Assembly: GCF_023094165.1 (NCBI RefSeq)
Contig: NZ_JALMDK010000017.1
Span: 166,413-230,412, forward strand
Direction of reading: 5' to 3'
Source of the DNA: Crossiella sp. S99.2
GTDB lineage: Bacteria > Actinomycetota > Actinomycetes > Mycobacteriales > Pseudonocardiaceae
DNA: 64,000 nucleotides
Below the pieces are notes generated by a model. The model was not told the DNA's origin, ran no database searches, and saw only the letters and a program-made list of their open reading frames with translations. Below, in pieces: positions 15,686-23,534 of this stretch (position 1 is its first letter; the number at the start of each line of letters is the position of its first letter). The translations under genes and the position numbers were made by a program.

Positions 15686-16798
15686 TCAGCGCAGATCGCG
15701 GATCAGTCTGCCGATGACCAGGTCGACCTCGGCCGAGTCGAAGGTGTCGGTGCCGATCAGCAGGGTCACCGACCGGCGGCCGTCCTCGGTGACGGCGTTG
15801 CGGAACTTGTGGCCACTGGGCATGCTGCCGCTGTGCCCCCAGGTGAGCAGGTCCGGGGTGAGGCGCTGGCGTTCCACGCCCAGGCCGTAGCCGTCGCTGA
15901 GTTCGTCCGGCACGGTGCGTTTCAGCTCGGCGAGTTGGGCTGGGGCAAGGAGTTTGCCGGTCAGCAGCGCGGTCCAGAATGCGGTCACGTCGGCCCCGGT
16001 GGAGATCAGCGAGCCGGAGGCGTTGGCCTCGGAGGTGTTCCACTCGGTCCGGTCCAGCAACAGTCCGGCGCGCCGCAGGTAACCGCGTAGCTCCGGCTGG
16101 GGCAGCGTGACCCGGTCGCCGGGCCAGTAGGTGTCGCGCAGGCCGAGGGGTTTGATGATCCGTTCGGTGATCTCGGCGCCGACATCGCGGCCGGTGACCT
16201 TGGTGACGAGCAGTCCGGCCAGGTTGTAATTGGTGTTGGCGTAGGCGAAACCCGCCGGGCCCCAGCGCTGTGGCGGCGGCAGGGTCAGTGCCTGCCGGAC
16301 CGTGCGCGCCGGTTCGATGTGGTCCCAGCGGCGCCGTTCCTCGTCCCGCCAGAACGGCGCTTCCAGGTAGTCGGGCAGGCCACTGGTGTGCTGTAACACC
16401 TGCCGGACGGTGATCTCGCGCCCGTCGTAGCGATCGGTGCGGATCAGGCCGGGCAGGTGGCGGTCAACCGTGTCCGCCAGGGCGATCCGGCCTTCGCCGA
16501 CCAGTTGCAGCACCACCGTGGCCGTCCATGCCTTGGTGTTGCTGCCGATCCGGCTGTGTTCGGTGCCGCGCACCGGCCGGCCGGTCCAGCGGTCGGCGCG
16601 GCCGACCCCGTTGTTGCGCAGGCCGCAGCGTGGACTGCGCGTGGTCAGCGCGATCCCGGCGCCGACCCGGGCCAGGGCGGTCAGCGCGGTCCGGATGGGT
16701 CCGGTGTCGCAGCGCGGGGTCGCGTTCGCCGCGGCCGGCGGCGCCAGCAGCACCGCGGTGATCGTCAGGGCCACCGCGACATTCCCGTTGCCTCGCAT
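15686..16798 (-). CDS. Secreted beta-lactamase-fold serine hydrolase (DD-peptidase type)
   Basis: A 370-residue exported enzyme of the class C beta-lactamase/DD-peptidase fold. The signal peptide is residues 1-26 (ends ANA). The catalytic tetrad Ser86-x-x-Lys89 is in GSNTKA, the Tyr-Ala-Asn motif is in GFAYANTNYN, and the third motif His-Ser-Gly is in WGHSGSMPSG. GGAGAGGAG 6 bases upstream fixes ATG 16798. Relatives include D-Ala-D-Ala carboxypeptidase (Streptomyces R61) and esterases. The true substrate may be peptidoglycan or a small ester or lactam. Confidence 0.88.
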   Translation of the reverse strand: MRGNGNVAVALTITAVLLAPPAAANATPRCDTGPIRTALTALARVGAGIALTTRSPRCGLRNNGVGRADRWTGRPVRGTEHSRIGSNTKAWTATVVLQLVGEGRIALADTVDRHLPGLIRTDRYDGREITVRQVLQHTSGLPDYLEAPFWRDEERRRWDHIEPARTVRQALTLPPPQRWGPAGFAYANTNYNLAGLLVTKVTGRDVGAEITERIIKPLGLRDTYWPGDRVTLPQPELRGYLRRAGLLLDRTEWNTSEANASGSLISTGADVTAFWTALLTGKLLAPAQLAELKRTVPDELSDGYGLGVERQRLTPDLLTWGHSGSMPSGHKFRNAVTEDGRRSVTLLIGTDTFDSAEVDLVIGRLIRDLR

Positions 16799-16901
16799 GG
16801 CATCTCCTCTCCCTTGCCCAGAGCCTCGCGGCTGGGCCGGGCCGGGTGCATACGTTGCGGTCCAGAGAATCGGCGAAATTTTTGGCCGTCTGGCTAGAGT
16901 G

Positions 16902-18491
16902 GTGCAGGTGCCCGACCCCGCGGCGCCCGATCTCGGGCAGGTCCTCGACGAACTGGGCCCCGCGCTGCTGCGGCCGTTGACCGTGCTGCCCGAGCGGCCG
17001 GTGCCGGTCTCCGGCGTGCTCGTCTTCGAGCGGCGGGCCACACTGCCACCGGTGCGGGGCGCGATCCTGCTCGCCGTCGGCGTGGCGATGGCGCAGGCGC
17101 CGGAACTGCTCGGTGCGGCGGCCGAGGCCGGGCACGCCTGCCTGGTGGTGAAGAGTTTTGGCGAGCCGGTCACCGAACTGGTGGCCGTCGCACAGCGTTG
17201 CGGCGTGGTGCTGCTGGCGGCGGAGGACAGCGTGCCCTGGCAGCACCTGGGCGCCCTGATCTCCTCGGCCCTGGCCGCCGCGGCGCGCTTCGCCCGGGCC
17301 CCGGGCATCGGCGATTTGTTCGCGCTGGCCAACGCGATCGCGGCGATGGTGGGCGGCGCCACCGTGATCGAGGATCCGCAGCGGCGCATCCTGGCCTACT
17401 CGACCGTGCCCGGCCAGCGCATCGACGAGGGCCGCAGGCAGGGCATCCTCGGCCGCCAGGTGCCGGCCGGCCCGGACTACGACGAGCAGTACCGCGCACT
17501 GGCCAAGGACAAGCGGATCCGCCGGTTCCCGGCCCTGCCCGGCGGTCTGCCGCGACTCGGTATCGCGGTGCGCGCGGGCGGCGAGCAACTGGGTTCGATC
17601 TGGGTCGTCGACGCCGAAGATCACCTGGACCCGGCCGCCGAACAGGCCCTCGCCGACGTGGCCGACACCGTCGCCCTGCACCTGCTCGCCGCCCGCACCG
17701 CCCTGGACGCCGCCCGCCGCGGCACCGCCGACCTGATCCGGCGGCTCTTCGGCGACCCGGACAGCGTGATCGAGGTGGCCCGCCAACTCGGCCTGGACCC
17801 GAACCAGCCGGTCGCGGTGGCCGCCTTCGCCATCGCCGCCGAGGACGTGCGCGCGGCGCACGCGGCCACCCGGCTGGCCGACCTGGTGAGCCTGCACTGC
17901 GAGGCCCACCACGGCAGGCAGACCTGCGCCTTGCTCGACGGCACCGTGTACGCGCTGCTGCCGGGCGGCCCGTCGCCACCCGCGCACCGCGAACTCGTCG
18001 CCGACATCGCCCGCCGAGCCCACAGCGCGTTGCGGGTGCCCGTGCTGGCCGCGGTCGGTTCACTCGTCCCCGGCCTGCGCTCGATCGCGCGTTCCCGCGC
18101 CGACGCGGACCTGGTCCTGCGCGCGCTCACCGACCGGCCCGGCCCCGCGGAGCCCTGCCGGGTGGCCACCCTGGCCGAGGTGTGGGCGGGCGCGGCACTG
18201 GCCGCGCTGGCCCAGACCCTGGCCGGACACGAGTCGCTGCCCGACCGGCTCGGCCCGGCGGTGCACGCCCACGACCGAGCGCACGGCACCACCTACGCGG
18301 CCACCATGCTCGCCTACCTGGACGCCAACAGCGATGTCTCAGCCGCCGCCCACCGCTTGTCCGTACACCCGAACACGGTCCGGTACCGCCTCTCCCGCGC
18401 CGAGCAGATCTTCGGCCTCGACCTCGCCGACCCGGACCAGCGCCTGGTGCTGTGGCTGCGCCTGCGGCTCGGTGACCAGCTCGGCCGGTGA
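16902..18491 (+). CDS. PucR-family transcriptional regulator
   Basis: A 529-residue PucR-type activator. The N-terminal purine-catabolism-type domain covers residues about 20-125, and a GAF-like middle is around residues 145-260 (GATVIEDPQRRILAYSTV). The C-terminal PucR HTH is AYLDANSDVSAAAHRLSVHP followed by NTVRYRLSRAEQIFGLDL. No ribosome binding site is evident before GTG 16902 or GTG 16908. The TAGAGT just upstream suggests a leaderless transcript. The family controls purine, amino-acid or secondary metabolism. The target may be the oxidoreductase operon that follows. Confidence 0.85.
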   Translation: MQVPDPAAPDLGQVLDELGPALLRPLTVLPERPVPVSGVLVFERRATLPPVRGAILLAVGVAMAQAPELLGAAAEAGHACLVVKSFGEPVTELVAVAQRCGVVLLAAEDSVPWQHLGALISSALAAAARFARAPGIGDLFALANAIAAMVGGATVIEDPQRRILAYSTVPGQRIDEGRRQGILGRQVPAGPDYDEQYRALAKDKRIRRFPALPGGLPRLGIAVRAGGEQLGSIWVVDAEDHLDPAAEQALADVADTVALHLLAARTALDAARRGTADLIRRLFGDPDSVIEVARQLGLDPNQPVAVAAFAIAAEDVRAAHAATRLADLVSLHCEAHHGRQTCALLDGTVYALLPGGPSPPAHRELVADIARRAHSALRVPVLAAVGSLVPGLRSIARSRADADLVLRALTDRPGPAEPCRVATLAEVWAGAALAALAQTLAGHESLPDRLGPAVHAHDRAHGTTYAATMLAYLDANSDVSAAAHRLSVHPNTVRYRLSRAEQIFGLDLADPDQRLVLWLRLRLGDQLGR

Positions 18492-18576
18492 GTTGGCCGT
18501 TCCGGACGGCGAGTTGGGCCAAGTGGTACGCCGGTTTGGCTCAAGTGGGCGTACCAGTTGGCCCAAGTGGTACGCG
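18490..18576. repeat. TTGGCC-core 21-23 bp tandem array, copy 1
   Basis: Four units of 21, 22, 23 and 21 bases begin GAGTTGG or GGTTTGG. The first unit overlaps the pucR stop codon. GGTACGCC (18525-18532) pairs with GGCGTACC (18548-18555), giving an 8-bp stem. Arrays with the same units occur at 28385-28526 and 63793-63879. Confidence 0.8.
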
Positions 18577-18705
18577 GGGGCGGGCGAGGCTCGTGTGAGG
18601 CAAGCCACAGGTCACTTGAGGGTCACGGCTCAGCCGCCGGGCCGGAGCCGATCGGGCGACTCTGCGGTCCAACGGCGCAGCCTCCCGGCATCGTGATCAC
18701 GCCCG

Positions 18706-18725
18706 CTTATCCCAAGCGGGACAAG
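18706..18725. promoter_or_regulatory. Imperfect dyad upstream of the oxidoreductase operon
   Basis: CTTATCCC (18706-18713) and GGGACAAG (18718-18725) form a dyad with one mismatch, about 90 bases before the first gene of the operon. It is a possible operator. The rest of 18577-18817 shows no gene. Confidence 0.35.
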
Positions 18726-18817
18726 GAGGTTCAGGACCGTACGGGTGAAATCGCCGGGACCACCCGCTCGCCCCGCGTTGCTACGGTGCGAGGAGAGGAC
18801 ACGGCTCAGGGGGGTAG

Positions 18818-19186
18818 GTGTTGGACGCCTTCGTGGCGATTTCGGTGTGGTTGACCGGTTTCACGGACGGGGAGCTGCGCGCGACGGGCATGGCGGAGCG
18901 CTACCACGCCACCGTGCGCCAGCACACCGATCCCGCGCACTACGACCGCTTGGTCGCGGATCTGCTTGCCGCACACGGTGATCCGGCCGCACTCGGCCAG
19001 GGTTCCGTCGAGCTGGCGCGGGCGATCACGCACCTGTGGTACCTGGGCGCGTGGCCGGGCGAAGCGCACACCGTGTCCGCGCGGGCACACGCGGAAGGCC
19101 TGGTGTGGAAGACTTTCCACGGCGCTCCGCCGGGCACCACGGCTCCGGGTTTCGCCAGCTGGTCGCGCCGGCCGGTCATCCGGTGA
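18818..19186 (+). CDS. Small subunit of an FAD-dependent sugar/polyol dehydrogenase
   Basis: A 122-residue all-helical protein resembling the small (gamma) subunit of membrane-type gluconate/sorbitol dehydrogenases. It opens FVAISVWLTGFTDGELRATG and carries the conserved ARAITHLWYLGAWPG near residues 67-81. Its GTGA overlap with the following GMC-type gene is the normal operon order for such complexes. A G-rich Shine-Dalgarno precedes GTG 18818. No twin-arginine signal is visible, although the small subunits of many homologues carry one, so the complex may be cytoplasmic. Confidence 0.7.
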   Translation: MLDAFVAISVWLTGFTDGELRATGMAERYHATVRQHTDPAHYDRLVADLLAAHGDPAALGQGSVELARAITHLWYLGAWPGEAHTVSARAHAEGLVWKTFHGAPPGTTAPGFASWSRRPVIR

Positions 19187-20967
19187 GCACCCGCTACGAC
19201 GTTGTGGTGGTCGGCGCCGGTTTCGCCGGATCGCTGATCGCGCGGTCACTGGGCGAGCATGGCTGGCGGGTGCTGGTGCTCGAAGCCGGGGCGGGACAGG
19301 CACCCGAGGACGCCGTGCGGAAGTTTCACACCACCTTCGCCAAAACACCGACCTCGCCGTATCGCACCACGGTCGCGGCGCCCTCGCCGGATGTGCTCGA
19401 CCTGGCCCCTGGCGTGGACGGATATCTGCGGCAGCGCGGGGAACTGCCCTATTCCAGCCCGTACGTGCGGGTCAACGGCGGCAGCGGAATGGCCTGGAAC
19501 GGGCTGGTGCCGCGGATGCATCCGGAGGACTTCCGCGCCGGCCGGTTCGGCCAAGGCCGGGACTGGCCGATCGGCTACCACGATCTGGAACCGTATTACC
19601 GTGCCGCGGAACGGGAAATCGGCGTCGCCGGGGATGTCGGCGAGCAACGGGACGGGGTCGGGCTGCCGTTCCCCGCGGACTACGTGTTCCCGATGCGCGA
19701 CTTCCCGCGCAGCCACCTCGACGAGGTCATCGCCGAGGCGGTGAACGGACGCCGCGTGCGCGATCCCTTCCAGGACAACGAGATCGAGCTGCAGGTCATC
19801 GGCACCCCGCAGGCCCGCAACGCCGTGCCCGACCCGCGCTATGACGGCGGCAAGGGTTTCCGCCCGGACGGGCACCGCTGCGTCGGCTACGCCAGCTGCG
19901 TGCCGATCTGCCCGGAACAGGCCAAATACACGCCACTGCGGACCCAGGCACGCTGGCCGGGAACGGTCACCCTGCGCACGCGGGCGGTGGTCAACCGGCT
20001 GCACAGCACCGCGAACGGTCGCATCACCCGGCTCGAATACCAGGCGTACCAGGACGACACCTCGGCCAGGCACACCATCCACACGGTCGAGGCGGAACTG
20101 GTCGTGCTGGCCGCGCACGCCATCGAGAACGCCAAACTGCTGCTGATGTCGGGGCTGGCCAACCGCAGCGGGCAGGTCGGCCGCAACCTGATGGACCATC
20201 CGGCGTTGCTCACCTGGGGGCTGATGCCCGGCCAGATCGGGCCGTATCGGGGCCCCGGCTCGACCTCGGGGCTGGAGGGGTTCCGCTTCGGCCCGGCCAG
20301 GGCGGCCCGCGCGCCGTTCCGGGTCGAATTCGGCAACTGGGGCTGGAACTGGGCACTGGGCACCCCGGACCTCGACACCGCCGAACTCCTGCGCGAGGGC
20401 GTCTTCGGCACCGAACTCCGACGGCGACTCGGCGACCGACTCGGCCGCCAGTTCACCCTCCAGTTCGAGATCGAGCAGGAGGCCGACCCGGCCAACCGGG
20501 TCACCATCGACCCCACCGTCCGCGACCGGCTCGGCAACCCTCGGCCGGTGCTGACCTACCGGCTCAGCGACTACGTCAAACGCGGCATGGTCGCCGCGAA
20601 ACGGGTCTCCGATCAGCTTTTCGCGCTACTGGGCGCCGAGGACCACACCCGGTACACGCCCGCCATGCCCGGCTACCTCGAATTCGACGGCGAGCCGTTC
20701 GCCTTCCGCGGCGCCGGGCACGGCGCGGGCACCCACATCATGGGCGCGGCGCCGTCGGACTCCGTGGTCGATCAGTGGCAGCGCTGCTGGGACCACCCCA
20801 ACCTCTACGCCGTCGGCTGCGGCAGCATGCCCGCACTGGGCACCTCGAACCCCTCGCTGACCATGGCCGCGCTGGCCCTGCGCAGCGCCGGGCACATGCA
20901 CGGCCAGCTCACCGACCGCCGCCGCGTCACCCTGTCCACCACGCACGAGGAGCCCAGCATCCGATGA
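19183..20967 (+). CDS. GMC-family FAD oxidoreductase, large subunit
   Basis: A 594-residue flavoprotein of the GMC family. The FAD-binding GAGFAG is at residues 11-16, the substrate-loading motif SPYVRVNGGSGMAWNG is typical of gluconate/fructose dehydrogenase alpha subunits, and YASCVPICPEQAKY carries a Cys-rich loop. GTHIMG with its active-site His and the final GCGSMPALGTSNPSLT complete the domain. It overlaps both neighbours (GTGA and ATGA), so the three proteins are made together. No cytochrome c subunit follows, so the electron acceptor is unknown. Confidence 0.85.
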   Translation: MSTRYDVVVVGAGFAGSLIARSLGEHGWRVLVLEAGAGQAPEDAVRKFHTTFAKTPTSPYRTTVAAPSPDVLDLAPGVDGYLRQRGELPYSSPYVRVNGGSGMAWNGLVPRMHPEDFRAGRFGQGRDWPIGYHDLEPYYRAAEREIGVAGDVGEQRDGVGLPFPADYVFPMRDFPRSHLDEVIAEAVNGRRVRDPFQDNEIELQVIGTPQARNAVPDPRYDGGKGFRPDGHRCVGYASCVPICPEQAKYTPLRTQARWPGTVTLRTRAVVNRLHSTANGRITRLEYQAYQDDTSARHTIHTVEAELVVLAAHAIENAKLLLMSGLANRSGQVGRNLMDHPALLTWGLMPGQIGPYRGPGSTSGLEGFRFGPARAARAPFRVEFGNWGWNWALGTPDLDTAELLREGVFGTELRRRLGDRLGRQFTLQFEIEQEADPANRVTIDPTVRDRLGNPRPVLTYRLSDYVKRGMVAAKRVSDQLFALLGAEDHTRYTPAMPGYLEFDGEPFAFRGAGHGAGTHIMGAAPSDSVVDQWQRCWDHPNLYAVGCGSMPALGTSNPSLTMAALALRSAGHMHGQLTDRRRVTLSTTHEEPSIR

Positions 20968-21776
20968 CCCAGCAGCTGCCGCCCGTCGCCGAGCCGTTCC
21001 AGCTTCCCTTCCACTATGGCGCGTTGCACCACGTCGGCCTCGACTACCTGGTCGAGCCCGCACCGGTGGCGAAGGTGCTCGCCAGGACGCATCCCGGGCT
21101 CAGCGCCGCCGAGTTCGACGGGCGCGCCTGCGTGTCGGTGAACTTCCAGCTCTACTTCGCCCAGTACGCCGCGGGCGCCGGAATCACCCAGGAGATCGAG
21201 ATCAACGTGATCGCGTTTCCGCGCGGTGACGAGCATCGACTCGCCGAACTGTCCTATGTGGACTATGCCAGCGGGGTCGACCAGACCAAACTGCTCGGCA
21301 TCGGGCGCATCCATGTGCTGTGCGACAACGACATCGCGATCGAGGCGGGTACCAAGCTCTACGCCGAGCCGAAGTACCCGGCCAGGTTCACCGCCGTCAT
21401 GCCCTCGCTCAACGGCCCGCGCTCGGACACCTGGGCCATCGGCTGCCAGGACACCGCGGACCGGGAACTGTTCGGCTTCACCGCACGGCTGGACGGCCTG
21501 CCGGGCGAGCCGGTCAACAACACGCCCATCACCGGCTACGGCACCACCGAGGACGGCAGGCTGCTGGCCGGACCGATGAACGTCTACCACCCGTACCGGC
21601 TGCACCTGCTCGACAACGGCGACCGGGTCTCCCTGACCATCACCGACCAGGATTCCCCGGTGTGCCAGGACCTCGCCGAGCTGATCGGCGCCGCCCCGGC
21701 GGCCGGCGTGTGGACCTACCAGTCCGCGCCGGTGGCCGCGCACAACCGCCCGTACTACCTCCCGGCGCCGCGGTGA
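20964..21776 (+). CDS. Acetoacetate decarboxylase-like protein (tentative)
   Basis: A 270-residue protein coupled to the GMC gene (ATGA). The segment IEAGTKLYAEPKYPARFTAV resembles the acetoacetate decarboxylase superfamily, where a Lys in an EPK-like motif forms the Schiff base. SVNFQLYFAQY earlier also suits the fold. If so, it may act on the keto product of the upstream dehydrogenase, by decarboxylation, hydration or aldol-type chemistry. The pairing is unusual and the assignment is uncertain. Confidence 0.5.
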   Translation: MTQQLPPVAEPFQLPFHYGALHHVGLDYLVEPAPVAKVLARTHPGLSAAEFDGRACVSVNFQLYFAQYAAGAGITQEIEINVIAFPRGDEHRLAELSYVDYASGVDQTKLLGIGRIHVLCDNDIAIEAGTKLYAEPKYPARFTAVMPSLNGPRSDTWAIGCQDTADRELFGFTARLDGLPGEPVNNTPITGYGTTEDGRLLAGPMNVYHPYRLHLLDNGDRVSLTITDQDSPVCQDLAELIGAAPAAGVWTYQSAPVAAHNRPYYLPAPR

Positions 21777-21835
21777 TCGAGGACACTGGCGGTGCGGCTC
21801 CGGCGTGGGCGGGGTGTTCGTAGACTGTCGCGATA

Positions 21836-23530
21836 ATGGGCGGCGGAAGGACACGATGCGGTGATGGGACAACCGTCGCTGCCGCCATCCGCTCCGTCGA
21901 CGGTAAGATGGTCAGACCGGGAGCCGGGAGCCGGGAGCCGGGAGCCGGGAGCCGGAAGCCGGAAGCCGGAAGCCGTTGGGACACCATTCGCCCCGAGCGT
22001 GAGGTCCTGGTCATCGCCCGCAACCCCGCCGTCCTCAACCGCATGTGGGACGTTCTCCCCCTGCTGCTGACCGATCCGCGGGTCGCGGTGACCTTCGCCG
22101 TGGACAACGGATCCGTGTTCTCCCACCGCATCCGCGACCACCTCGCCGAGGCAGGCGCCCGCACCGTGGACTGGGACACCGCCCTCACCCGGCGCTACGA
22201 CCTCGCCTTGGCCGCCAGCGACAACGGCGAACTGCACCGCGTCCGCGCCCCGCTCATCCTGCTCCCGCACGGCATCGGCTACCACCGCCGCTCCCCCAGC
22301 GACCCCACCGCGATCTCCGGCCTCCGGCGCTCGGCCCTGGTGCGCCGCAACCGGATCATCCCGCACACCCTGGTCGTCGCCCACGATCACCAGCTCGCGG
22401 TCATCGCCTCGGTCGAGCCTCGGCTGCTGCCGCGAGCGCTGGTGGCCGGGGACCCGTGCCTGGACCGCATCCGCGTCAGCGAGCCGCGCCGGCGCGAGTA
22501 CCGGACCGCCTTCGGTGCTGATCGGCGTGAGCTTGTGCTGCTGTGCTCAACCTGGGGCAGGCACTCACTGTTCGGCGCCTGCACCGAGCTGCCCGCGCGG
22601 ATCCTCGCGGCACTGCCCACCGACCGCTTCCGCTGTGCGCTGGTGCTGCATCCCAACGTGTGGGCCCAGCACGGGGTGCTGAAGATCAACGCTCTACTCC
22701 GCCGGGCCACCGATGCGGGTCTGGCGGTGGTGCCGCCCGAGCAGGGCTGGCAGGCCGCGATCGTGGCGGCCTCGCTGGTGATCTCCGACCACGGCTCGCT
22801 GAGCAGCTACAGCGTCGGCGCGGGCAGACCGCTGTTGCTGGCCACCGACGGCGGACCCGAGGTGGTGCCCGGCTCGCCCCTGGATCACCTGCGCCAACGG
22901 CTTCCCCGGCTCCGGCTGGACGAACCCCTGGAGCCGCAAATCGAGCAGGCCCTCGGGCAGGACCCGGGTTCCGCCGCGGCGATCTTCGCCCGGACCGGGC
23001 AGGCCGCGGCCATCCTGCGGGCCCGGATGTACGCGGTGCTGGGCCTGCCGGAACCAGCGTGGAAGGCCCTGCCCGAACCACTGCCCACACCCGAGATCAC
23101 GATGGCCGAGCCCGACGCGCTCCGGGTGCGGGTCTCCGGCACGACCACCCTCACCATGCGCCGATACCCGGTCGTGCCAGGTGAATCCGAGCCGCCCGGC
23201 CACCTGGCGGTCAGTGAGCACGCCGCCGATCCGGAACAGCTGGAGCGAGCGGCGGTGGTGTGGAGCGCCGCCCGGCACGACTGCCTGGCGGACGCGGACG
23301 AGTGGGGCGCGGTGACGCTGCGGCGCTGGCCCGGCGCCCAGGTCGCGGTGACCGAGGTGGCGCCCGGTTCAATCGTGGCCTTGTTTCGGGACGGTCACCG
23401 CCTCACCGGCCAGGCCACCGTGCCGCGATCGCTGGCCGGATCGGCGCTGTACCACTGGATTCCGCTCGGGCGGCCGGGCACGGAGTTGACCATCCAGGCG
23501 GGCGCGAACTCAGGTGTGCTGCGCTGGTGA
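21836..23530 (+). CDS. Glycerophosphotransferase-like protein with repeat-bearing N-terminus
   Basis: From about residue 55 the protein resembles actinobacterial proteins of the CDP-glycerol glycerophosphotransferase/GT-B type: REVLVIARNPAVLNRMWDVL, then LLPHGIGYHRR, then ISDHGSLSSYSVGAGRPLLL. The C-terminal 150 residues are not recognised. The frame is open from ATG 21836 (564 residues), but there is no ribosome binding site there. Residues 28-47 are encoded by a heptanucleotide repeat (GAGSREP, GAGSRKP units). If the start lies upstream of the repeat, copy-number change would switch the gene on or off. If it lies downstream (near 22000), the repeat is in the leader. Confidence 0.6.
   Translation: MGGGRTRCGDGTTVAAAIRSVDGKMVRPGAGSREPGAGSRKPEAGSRWDTIRPEREVLVIARNPAVLNRMWDVLPLLLTDPRVAVTFAVDNGSVFSHRIRDHLAEAGARTVDWDTALTRRYDLALAASDNGELHRVRAPLILLPHGIGYHRRSPSDPTAISGLRRSALVRRNRIIPHTLVVAHDHQLAVIASVEPRLLPRALVAGDPCLDRIRVSEPRRREYRTAFGADRRELVLLCSTWGRHSLFGACTELPARILAALPTDRFRCALVLHPNVWAQHGVLKINALLRRATDAGLAVVPPEQGWQAAIVAASLVISDHGSLSSYSVGAGRPLLLATDGGPEVVPGSPLDHLRQRLPRLRLDEPLEPQIEQALGQDPGSAAAIFARTGQAAAILRARMYAVLGLPEPAWKALPEPLPTPEITMAEPDALRVRVSGTTTLTMRRYPVVPGESEPPGHLAVSEHAADPEQLERAAVVWSAARHDCLADADEWGAVTLRRWPGAQVAVTEVAPGSIVALFRDGHRLTGQATVPRSLAGSALYHWIPLGRPGTELTIQAGANSGVLRW
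21917..21972 (+). repeat. Heptanucleotide tandem repeat, 8 copies
   Basis: Five perfect CCGGGAG units are followed by three CCGGAAG units. The unit length is not a multiple of three, and all frames through it are open. It sits at the 5' end of the glycerophosphotransferase-like gene. Confidence 0.95.
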
Positions 23531-23534
23531 CCGA

